This document shows, piece by piece, positions 37,001 through 49,000 of a DNA stretch of 64,000 bases. The notes below the pieces were generated by a model. It saw only the letters and a program-made list of their open reading frames with translations, made no database searches and was not told the DNA's origin. The position numbers were made by a program, and so were the translations under genes. How positions within the stretch are numbered: the first letter of the stretch is position 1; every line of letters starts with the position of its first letter. This DNA comes from Xiphydria camelus (Eukaryota; Arthropoda; Insecta; Hymenoptera; Xiphydriidae), in contig OY783197.1 of assembly GCA_963678675.1 (NCBI GenBank), positions 709,400-773,399 on the forward strand, in the 5' to 3' direction.

Positions 37001-40000
37001 TTTCCTTTCTCTTCGGCGCTCTCGAAGCCGCGCAACCTCCGTCGGCTGCTTCCCTCGTACCTCGTCCTCGGAGTGCACGGGGCTGAGTACAGTGACTTCT
37101 GATTACGCGTTCCGCTTTGGTATCCGTTGATCGTCCTCTTTATCGTAGTTCGACTTCGGCTTCCTCTCTATCTCTTCATTATTTCTCGCTCTTCTTCTCT
37201 TCAGCCCCGTTTCTTTTTTCCTGCCTGCGCGCGTACGAGTATGATACAAAGCGGAATACAGTTCGGCAAGGCGTTGAGAGTTCTTCGTTGCATCGTTCGG
37301 TTATTCGATCTTAGCGGTGTCCAAGGAGGCAGCACTCCATCCCCCCCGAATCCTCGATCCCGAGACGAGCCCCGACCCAGTCCCTTCCCGAGCGTGCTGC
37401 CGGCTTTTGTAAATCGAAGGATAGTCGTACACAGGCTTTCGGGTTGCGCTTCTTGTCGTTACGTCCGGATCTTCCCGTCCCGATCCTTCCCGCCAACCAT
37501 GCCTCTCACCTTTTCATTTTGTATCATAATGCACGGTCATCTGATAACAATCGACGGCGCGGTGCAGCATGCGACCGCGTTCGTTCATCTTTTTTGTTAT
37601 CATCAAAAGGAAAAAGGGATGTTTTATTCCTTCACTAGAAACGTATACAAATGCGTTGGTTTTGGTGTAGGCTCCATCCGAGCGGTAGTCCTTAGTCAGT
37701 GTTTGTAGAGTAGCGAGCGAGGCTTCGTGGTTGCATGCGACGAAACTCTGTACCCCGTACCTCGTTAATGATCGAGTCGTTCGTAGAGTTTGTCTCGTTT
37801 CTCGTTTAAAAATGAAAAGTGAAAGGAATATTGTTTTTTGGTATATGTAAAGCAAAGAGTAAGATCATAGTAAATATATGTAATCTTCGGGTTGTGTGCT
37901 TTGATAAAAGCGAACTAATTTGTCTGTAGTTTAGATATCACTGCTGGTCTCATTTGTAGAGATCTTTCATGGCAAAAATTCAGGGCACACTGATAATTGA
38001 TCAGCCTTATACGTCTTAATATAGAAAGTGTAAGTTAAATTTGAAACATCCAATTTATAGACAACAATAGCTTTGAAAGGCTCGACGAGACAATCTCCGA
38101 ATGAAGGGAAAAACGCGATAGAGCACAAGACGTTACGGAAAGCAGTACGTGTACTTATAAATTTCGTGCTATGCGGAGTACAAATTTTCCCGAGGACGGG
38201 GTAACTCGCTCGAGTAATAGTTCGTACTCAAAGCGACCGAAAACGACAGGACTGACTCTTTTTCCTCCTCAGTGCCTCCTCGCTGGATCCTCGAGCCGAC
38301 CGACAAAGCGTTCGCTCAAGGCTCCGACGCGAGAGTCGAGTGCAAAGCCGACGGCTTCCCAAAGCCCCAGGTCACGTGGAAGAGGGCTGCTGGTGAGCAT
38401 GCAGATTTCTTCTCATCGCGCTTACGTGGAAGCGCATCCCGCGACGCTTGGCTAAATCTGATTCCGTTTATACAGGGGATACGCCTGGCGACTACGCAGA
38501 CTTGAAGCTCAGCAATCCGGACATCAGCGTCGAAGACGGCACTCTCATGATTAACAACATTCAAAAGACTAACGAGGGATACTATCTTTGCGAAGCCGTC
38601 AATGGAATCGGTTCGGGTTTGTCCGCTGTTATACTGATTTCGGTCCAAGGTACGTTCGAGAAGATCGCTTTAATGAGAGTTCACAGTCGTGGGACAGTGT
38701 GTCCTCTAGTCTCCTTTATTCTCCTATTTCTTTTAAGTTTCTCCTTTCTCACCCTAAATTCGCGGGTTTCCTTCTAAAACTACTTATTATTCAGCTTCTC
38801 AGGTGAATTTGTCTTGAATCACAGTTATGTGAAATGGGTCAAAATTGTCAATTTATTTTTGCTAAAATAATATAACTCTTACTTTATCTACCTGCATCAA
38901 TGAATATTTCGTTTAAAATATAATAATCTAGTTGAATTAATGTTTTCGATCAGAATTCTATTCGACAAATTGTCTCTTTTTTTATTAAATCAGATTGTGA
39001 TACTCAGATTTCAATTACATACCTAACATAAACTATAAATTTATAAGTTACTAAAGCATCCTTCATTCCCTATCTCCCCAAAAGTCAAATAAATAAGGGC
39101 TGTGTGAAGCCTGTTATCAACGGCGAGATATTTCGTCGATAATAGTTGAATGCTCTACCCGGCAATAACATAATAGGTAAATGATAATTAGTTGATCATT
39201 TCCACGTTGTTTCTCCAGCTCCTCCTCACTTCGAGATCAAGCTGCGGAATCAAACCGCCCGTCGCGGAGAACCCGCGGTATTGCAATGCGAAGCTCAGGG
39301 CGAGAAGCCTATCGGGATCCTCTGGAACATGAACAACAAGCGATTGGACCCGAAGAGCGACTCTCGATACACGATTCGCGAGGAGATCCTAGCCAATGGC
39401 GTCCTGTCCGATCTGAGCATCAAGAGAACCGAGAGAAGCGACTCTGCTCTATTCACCTGCGTCGCGACGAACGCCTTCGGCAGCGACGATACCAGCATCA
39501 ATATGATCATTCAAGGTTCGTACAATTGGCAACTTTTACGGTATCGTTCCATCGAGTGATCGCTATATCGCGAAAACTATCTCGTCTTCTTCGCAGAGGT
39601 GCCAGAAGTTCCCTACGGACTCAAAGTCCTCGACAAATCGGGCCGATCGGTCCAGCTCTCTTGGGCCGCACCTTACGACGGCAACAGTCCCATCAAGCGA
39701 TACGTCATCGAGTACAAGATCAGCAAAGGTTCTTGGGAGGCCGATATCGATAGGGTCCTCGTGCCTGGCTCCCAGCAGAACGTAGCAGGCGTCTTCAACC
39801 TCAGACCGGCCACTACCTACCATCTGCGCATCGTCGCCGAGAATGAAATCGGCACTTCCGATCCTTCCGATACCGTTACCATCATCACCGCCGAGGAAGC
39901 TCCGTCCGGCCCACCGAGTTCCGTCAGAGTAGACGCTTTGGATCAGCACACTTTGAAGGTAAAGAAAGATTCTTCCCGACGCGACATTTCCAAGGAGACT

Positions 40001-43000
40001 AAAGACCTGGAAAATCACCGGGAAATGTCAGAGAATTTGATCCGTCGGGGAAACGCCAGGGAATTTTGTATTTTTGCGCTGCGCTGCTGCTGCTTCAGAT
40101 ATTTCCAGTAGTAGTGCACGTGTATCTCATCAACTGAAATTAAGGTCTCTGCACCTAATGTGTTCTTCTGTTATAACTTCGTTGATGTGATTGCGTAAAA
40201 CTCCTGATGCGAATGAAAATATCAGGGAATATTAATAAAATTTGGCCTGAAATAGTCCGGGAAAAATCAGGAAATTTCATAATCAAGCTTTTATATAATA
40301 GCTACTCTGGTTTCGGTTTCCATTACTTCACCGCGCGCGTTCACCTTTCAGGTCATCTGGAAGCCGCCTCCCCGTGAAGACTGGAACGGAGAGATTCTCG
40401 GCTACTACGTGGGATACCGATTGTCCTCCGCCGACAAGCCGTACATGTTCGAGACCGTTGAATTCTCCAAGGAAGACGGCAAGGAGCATCACCTGCAGAT
40501 CGCGAACCTCAAGACCTATACTCAGTACAGCGTCGTCGTCCAGGCCTTCAACAAAGTCGGCTCCAGCCCGATGAGCGAGGAGAGGAGACAGCACACCGCC
40601 GAGGGAGTTCCCGAACAACCACCTCATGACACGACCTGCACGACGCTCACTTCTCAGACCATCAGAGTGTCCTGGGTTTCGCCTCCCCTCAGCGCTGCCA
40701 ATGGCGTCATCACCGGATATAAGGCGAGTTCCAAGACGTCGGCTTAATATTACTCCTCCAAGCGTTTCTCTTTATTCTCATCTTGAAAATGAATGAATTT
40801 ATAGGCTATCCGCATAAAGCCCCCGCACCCCTAAAAAGGCCTTCGCTATCCATTTGTAGGTCATCTACGGACCCTCCGATGCTTGGTACGACGAGAAATC
40901 CAAGGAGACCAAGATAACCACCTCCAGCGAAACCATTCTCCACGGCCTGAAGAAGTACACCAACTACAGCATGCAAGTCCTGGCTTTCACTTCCGGCGGA
41001 GACGGTGTCAAGTCCGCGCCTATTCACTGCCAAACCGAACAGGATGGTAAGCGCAGACCGACGACGTCTTCGGTGGTACGTACGCGCCCATCGCTCCTAC
41101 GAACAAGTTTTCCCCTTCGTTTCCGACAGCACCCGAAGCCCCGGTCGCCATCAAGGCCCTCGTCATGTCCCCCGAATCGATCCTCGTGTCATGGCGCCCA
41201 CCCAGTCAACCGAACGGCGTGATCTCTCAGTACACCGTATACACGAAAGCCGAGAACGCCGAGGAGCCGACGAGCCAGAAGATGCTGCCGAATCAGTTGA
41301 CTCACGAAGCGTCCGGACTCGATAAGCAGCACAAATACGACTTCTGGGTCACGGCGAGCACCAATATCGGCGAAGGACAAGCCTCCAAGATCGTTACGCT
41401 GTCGCCGGACATTCACGGTAGGCGACCTTCTTTTTCCTTGTTGAAAATATACTTTTTACCGATGCAAAGGATCCCGTTGATCGGATTATCTCGCGGTTCT
41501 TCAGTGCCCGCTAAGATCGCTTCCTTCGATGACCTGTTCACCGCAACGTACAAGGAGGACGTAAAGTTGCCCTGCCTCGCTGTCGGCGTACCCGCGCCCG
41601 AAGTGACGTGGAAGGTCCGCGGAGCCACTCTTCAGCCGAGCGACCGATTGCGACAGTTGCCCGAAGGTTCCCTCTTCATCAAGGAAGTCGACAGGGCGGA
41701 CGCCGGGGAATATTCGTGCTACGTGGAGAACACTTTCGGACATGACACCGTCACTCACCAGCTCGACGTGCACGGTACGCGAGAAAGATGGACGAATCTC
41801 GATAGTATGATCGGGGGGACACACGAAACGGAGATCGTTTGATTATCACGTTACCTACTTCGCAGCTCCTCCGCATTCTCCGCAAGTTACGCTCACCGCA
41901 ACGACCACGAACTCCTTGACAATGAAGCTCAGACCTCACCACACCGATAACGCGCCCCTCCACGGTTACACGATCCATTATAAACCCGAGTTCGGCGATT
42001 GGGAGACCGTCCAAGTGAACTCCACCTCGCAGAAGTACACCCTGGAAAATCTGTGGTGCGGATCGCGTTATCAGATCTACGTCACCGCTTACAACGGGTA
42101 CGCGCATGGTCAGGAACGCGTAGATCTTGGAAGCTGGAGAACACGGTATAAACGCTTATCGAATTAACTTCCGCAGAATTGGAACGGGTGATCCCTCCGA
42201 TATACTGAACACCCGCACGAAAGGCTCTAAACCGATCATCCCAGAGGCGTCGAGATTCATCGAGGTTTCGACCAACAGCATCACTCTTCACTTGAGCGCC
42301 TGGTCCGACGGTGGTTGCCCCATGCTGTATTTCGTGGTCGAGCACAAGAAGAAGTAAGAGTCGCACTTTCGTTTGAATATCAGCGAAGAGCGAGACGACG
42401 ACGACGACGACGACGACGACAATATTTCTCCTCCGTAGGAATCAGCTGGAGTGGAACCAGGTGTCCAACAACGTCAAACCCGGCGGTAACTTCGTAGTCT
42501 TGGATCTTGACCCCGCCAACTGGTATCACCTCCGCGTCACGGCTCACAACAACGCAGGATTCGCCGTCGCCGAGTACGAGTTTGCCACGTTAACCGTAAC
42601 GGGAGGTGAGTCGTCGATTCCACTCGTGCGAGAAACTTGACTTTTTCGTTCCTCGGCACGTCAGTCGGTGCTAATGGTGGCTGGATATAGTTTAAAGAAC
42701 AGAGAGAGAGAGAGAGAGAGAGAAACGTTATTTCATGTTCCAGGCACCATTGCACCGGCCCGCGAATTGCCGGACGCGAACGGTGGTGGCAACGAGCTGG
42801 AAGACCCGATGAAAATGCTCATGGCTAACTTGAACCTAGTGGTCCCGGTGGTCGCCGCTATTCTCGTGATAATCGTTGCCGTCATCGTGATCTGCGTGCT
42901 CAGAGGGAAGGGCCACGGTGGCGATAAAGGTTGGTGGAGGACTCCCGTTTCGTTTTTTTTCCTTCCGCGCGCAGGTACGATCGCACCGCCCGTTCGCAAC

Positions 43001-46000
43001 ACCGGCAACGACAGCACCGACGTGAGACGGTACTTCCCCTGGTTGCCGGCCTGGCTTGACGTTAACGTAGTCGTGCCGGTCGGGGCGACGGTGGTCGTTA
43101 TAATAGTCGGGATTATCGTGATTTGCGTCGCTCTGTCCAGGAGGACCAGGGGTCCGGAGCAAACGCGGCTGCGAGGTATCTCATCAGCCGACGAGAAATA
43201 TTACGAGGGACAATGTATACCAATTTTTTTTATTACTATTCATTACAATAACGGGGGCGCGTCGAGGATCGCCGAGCGGAAAGGATTGATCGATCGAGAG
43301 GAGATCTTCGGGAGTTGCCACTCGTCGAGAGAGAGAGAGAGAGAAAGACGAACGCGCTTCCTCGTCGATCCTCGACATCGGCCCTCCCGAACCCTGTCCC
43401 GTCGTTCGACGGAAGGGTGCGCGATCGCATCGCCTCTATATCCGCGGATTAAAGGGATCCACGAGTGGCCTTCGATTCCCCCGCTTTCAGACGACGTGGT
43501 TTATCAGCAATCCGGAGTGGTAGGCGCGACCCTCGATAAACGCAGACCCGATCTGCGCGACGAGCTCGGCTACATCGCGCCGCCCAATCGCAAGCTACCG
43601 CCGGTGCCGGGCTCCAACTACAACACTTGTGACCGTATCAAGCGAGGTACAGTTATAAGTAAGCCATAACTGCCAACACTTTGACTCCTAGATTACCTCT
43701 TGAAACCTACGTCTACGTCTGGTTGTTGTCGCATCGCATCGGCACGATCTCTCTCTCACTCACTACACTTCCCGAACACTCAACGCTACACACGAGTGTT
43801 GATTCGATGTTAACGGGCGCATGTGTCGGCGTACTTTTATTTTTGTTACCTCATGTGATTCACTTAATTAGGGGCTTCGTTCATCCTTATCGTTTGGCGC
43901 ATACGTCGAGGCGCACATTTTCAGTTTCCTTTCGCGCTTATAGCACTGTGCGTACCAAGTGATTTGGGGAGGGGGAGGGAGGAGTCGAGGATCCGATCGC
44001 GGTAGAGCGACGATCTTCGTAAGGTCGGGTCGGACGGGAAGAGTCTCGGAGTCGACGCAGTCGGGCGCTTGGTAGGCGACAGTGGGTAGAACATCTTTGT
44101 AGCATTTGTTCGACAGGTGGGACAGGCTCATTGAGGAGCCACTCCACGTGGGATCCGCGGCGTCACATGTACGAGGAATTGAGTCATTGTGCGCCGAACA
44201 GAAGATGTCCGCCTCCACCCAGAATGGGCAGTGCCGAGGGTCTGCCGCACAGAGGTTGGTAACAGCGCGAAGCACTGCGGTAATTTCGATTCGCGAGTCT
44301 CTCGGCGATTCTGTTAAGCGCGCGAGACTGATTCTAGCGACGTCGACTCTTGTGGGGTAAGTCGTTCGCGTCGCATGTGAAGCGACACTCTCTGATGGGT
44401 ATTTTTCTCTGACAAACCTCTGCGAAAAAGCTCCGTCGAAAGTCTGTCGTATTTCTCTGCAAATGGTCCAATTTTAAGACCTATAGAGCCTTCGGCAAAG
44501 CTGGTAGAGTTGGCAGAGATGTTTTGGTAGAGTTCGCAAACATTTCTTCAGAGTTCACACAGTCGGTAGAGATTTTGAAAAATTTCTGCCGACTTGGCGG
44601 ACTTTGACGAAGATTTGGCCAACTGTTGATTTTGTTATCAAAGCCTGTACCAGCTCTGCTGAAATTTCTGCCAAATCTGCTATTTTTCTATCAGCTTTTA
44701 AAATAGGAACACTCGCAGAGAAATGCTAGACTTTTCGTACAGTTTTAACACGGAACAATTTTAATCAGGACTCGAAAGGCTACGGCTATGACTTACCCCG
44801 TTTAAGTATAATTGTCACGAGTCAATGATCCAATTTTCCTTAAATCGAGACGTCCGAATCTGACCGGGCGTATTTATACTTTTCATCACGAATCAAAAAA
44901 AGTTTCTTCCTCCGATACCATCCGTCGAATTACGAGTAACTCTTTGAACCTTGTTCAGAGATAAAAAGTTGGAGCTAATACAACGCCGCAAGGTCGTAAG
45001 TTCTCCTCGTTGTTCTTCGACGTAAACTTTTTACGGAGTCTTAACTGTTGTTGCACGTTCGCATGCTTTGGTGTCTCATACGCAGCGTTTTCTTCGTTTC
45101 TTTTAAGAATTCGACTAGCGCCTCTCATTGTTGTTATTCGTCGAAGGTTTCTGCCGAAGCATTCGATAGCCGGGACAGATCGAGTCCCGGCGTAATCACT
45201 TCATCATTGCCGCATGATCATCAGCACGTTACATGCGTTCGTCCGTACAGATACACACTTTACACGTGCACGTACACGTACACGCGAATCGCGCAATCGC
45301 GAAGTTTCGAATCGGTCTTCCTGGCTCGATATGACGCACAGGAAGTGGAAAATGAGGAAGAAGTAGATCGTATCTTCCTCTCTTCCGGTTTGGAATCATT
45401 ATACAGTCTGAACCAGAAATGCTGTCGTAAAAGTAGATGGAAATAAAAATAGGAAGGAATCATTAGATACGATTGGCACTTCTCAGAGGGAGATTAGAGG
45501 GAGAATGTAAGTTTTTGAGCAAGCATCGGTAACTGCGATGAAAAATGTGATTTCAGCCCTTTCAGGTGGTAATTTTGAGAAATGAGGTCCGGCTTTGTGG
45601 AGCTCCGATGTTTATAAGGGAAGGGGTGAGCAAGATGCGCAAAACTAGAAAAGCACAGAGACAGGAAGACAATTTGAGACTTCGCACTTTCCACGAACAT
45701 CGGAACAGTGTCTACCCTCGGCGATTACTCGTTTCAGGCATGGAGGACGAGATCTGCCCCTACGCGACTTTCCACCTGCTAGGCTTCCGAGAGGAAATGG
45801 ACCCCACCAAAGCCATGCAATTCCAGACCTTCCCGCATCCAGGAAATGGGCACTCCGGTACGATGGGACCGACGGTTGGCCATCCGACGAATACCTCCGC
45901 TCATAGCCGCTCCGGATCTCAGTCGATGGTACGCGACAACGTAACGATTTGATAAGGAATACACAAAGTGGCTACAGACGGGGAAAACTGGGAAACGTCA

Positions 46001-49000
46001 GGGAATTGGAACTCCTGGAAATTATATAAATGAAGTAGAGTTAATTTTTCGAAATTTCACCGTCGATACATTCAATGATGTGGTTTGCGCTGCTGCTTCT
46101 GATATCTTAAGTAGTAATGCGCGTGTTTCCCATCGACTAAAATTCGAGTCTTTACTTCGTGTTCTCGTGTTATGATAATCTATAACTTTGTCGATTTGAT
46201 TATACAAAACTCCTAATATGAACGAAAAATATCAGGAATACTTACAACTTTATTCGAAGCAGTCAAGGAAAAATCAGAAAATAGTCAGAGAATTCTGTAA
46301 TCAAGTTTCTCTAGCCACCCTCAATATAACTTCGATGTGTGTAACACATACAACGCATCGGATTTAACCAATCACGAAATTATCGAGCAGCCGCGTCAGA
46401 ACGGTCGCTACTCCCGCGTGCCCTCGCAAGGAGGCGGCCCTCACAACGTCTTCTCACCGGAATACGACGACCCGGCGAACTGCGCTCCCGAGGAGGACCA
46501 GTACGGATCGCAGTACGGTCAATACGGCGCTCCCTACGATCACTACGGGTCTCGAGGATCTGTCGGCCGACGCAGCGTAGGCTCGACCCGCAATCTCCCC
46601 ATGTCCGGATCGCCCGAACCGCCGCCACCGCCGCCGAGGAACCACGATCCCAACAACTCGAGCTTCAACGACAGCAAAGAGAGCAACGAGATCAGCGAGG
46701 CCGAGTGCGACCGCGATCAGTTGGTCAATCGCAACTACGGCGGTCAGTACAAAGTTTGAAGGAGGAGCACGAGGAGTGGCCGCAACAGGCGTCCCACGAG
46801 TGCAACCCGGAGCTCGTTGTAAGATTCAGAGGGGATCGATCGATCGGATCGAATGGATGTCCACGACGAGAAGCCTTTTGTGTTTGTTTTGTTCCTCCTC
46901 GCTCCGTACACTGCTGCACGTCACATTTCTCGCCGCCACGCGTTGCGCGCCGCGGGGGAGACAGCTTCCTCCGTTTCCCCCCGCGACGTCGCTCGACTCT
47001 TGGTTCTCGTTTAACGATCTCTTCCATATCGTTCGGATTGTGCTAACCCTCCGTTCGACCTGACGTTCTGAATCTTACAGGGGTTCTCTCGCAGAGGTTG
47101 CGGTACAAGCATGCGGTCGCCGCGGGACGACGCGCGCGTCTCTCGCCCGCCGACTCTGACCGAGTAGAGATTCGCGCGACGGTCCTGCGTCTGTGTTTCC
47201 TAGCTTCCCGAGCATGTCACGTGTCGTAGTTACCGTTGTGTCAATCGGCCCGTGTGTTTTTCTATTTCAGTGAATGCTCGCGGCAAGGATGGCATGACCA
47301 CCGAGGAGATGCGCAAACTCATAGAGAGGTCAGTAGCGCGGGTGCGAGTGTGACCGATGAATGAGAAGTTTTCGAACGATTCGATCTTCCGCGTTCGCCG
47401 AAATTCGAGGATGAAAGATTCGCACTCACGTTTCGTCCCCCTCTGAATCTCTTCTTTGTGATATATTTCTCACTCTTCTCTCCGAAGGACAATTTTCAGT
47501 CGCACTGCTCAGTTCCCTCGGCACTAAATCGACCCACCCTCCGCGACACTTTCGTCCCCGATCGAAGTTCACTCGAGAGGGATCGCGAACGTCGTTGCTT
47601 GCTCGAACGAACGAATGGAATCGAATTGAAAACGATTGTACATACGGCTTCTCTCGGGTGCGATGGAGTACGAATGCACGATACCCCCCCCTATACGAAT
47701 GGTACCGGACACCCTATGAAATGTCTAACGTACCCTGACCTTCTCTTGTTTCATGACTCTTTGTGCAGGAAACCGTAAGTTTACTACTTTTAAAAATAGG
47801 ATGCCTTCCGATCGACGATGCTTTCGCGCGGATTACGTAAAATGTCTTATCGCGAGCGAAATCGATTGAGAAATTGGAAGAGGGAGGTGATCTGATCGGA
47901 ACGCATCCCAGGGCTGTGATTAATTATAATTCGCGTTGTTAGTACACACGTGATTAACGCGGCACGATCTCCAATGCCTCATGCATGCTAATCCACCGAA
48001 CGTATCGAATGTCAATTTGTGATTAACAGTAGAGTATACCAAAACTCTTTCTTAGGTTTGTCACGTATCATATACACATGTATCATTGCTTCCGTATCGT
48101 TGAGTTATCGATTGATTCGATTGAGTAGTTGTTTTGACGATTTTTTGCGCGCTAATTGCCCCCTGCACGCCGCGCATTGATCTTTCAGCTCCGCCGCTTA
48201 GTAATGATTATTCGCATTCGCGTACTTCCCTATTGAAAAGATCCCATAGAGATTCCACACAGTAGACAACTTCTATGGGAATCTGAGGTGCTTTTGATAC
48301 AGCAAATCCAGATATCTATGCATTATACATAGAAAAGTTTAAAAAGGGCGAATAAAAATTCATTGTATTCTATCTGTAACTGAGATAACAAATACGGATT
48401 TACGAAATTTTATACGTATCCGTAAGAATAAGTAAAATCCCCATATAGATAATCAAGTTCCATTCTATTTATAATTACTAATAGAAGAGTTTGGAAGATT
48501 AATTTTTTACGCATACGCATAGAATACAGTACATTCCTATTCATCCCTCTCAGATTTTTACCAGTGGGTATCTGGAATTGCTGTGTCAAATGCACACCAA
48601 ACAGGGTGGCTATATATGTATAGATCTGAAAAACCGGAACGTGTCAGGGAATTTTGAATTTTTACTGGAAATTATAAACGAAGTAGAGTGAATTTCTCGA
48701 AATTTTACCATTGTTGCATTTCACAGTGGAGTTTGCACTGCTGCTTCAGATATCTCCAGTAGTATCTCATCAACTAAAATTAAAGTCTCTGCCACCAATG
48801 TTACTTACTTAGCGTATAATCGTTTTTGCAATATCGTGTTCTCGTATTACAATTATTTATAGCTTTGTTGATTTGATTGTAAGAAAACTCCTGTGATACG
48901 AACACGAATTCATAAGGGAATACTTAGAATATTTGATCTGAAATAGTCAGAGAAAAATCAGGTAGAAGTCAAGGAATTCCATAATCAAGTTTCTGCAGCC

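Noticed and set aside
42668..43669. 333-residue ORF read as a separate membrane protein
   Set aside because: It is the two Dscam1 TM exons, their introns and a tail exon that happen to share one open frame; the first part is a (GA)n repeat.
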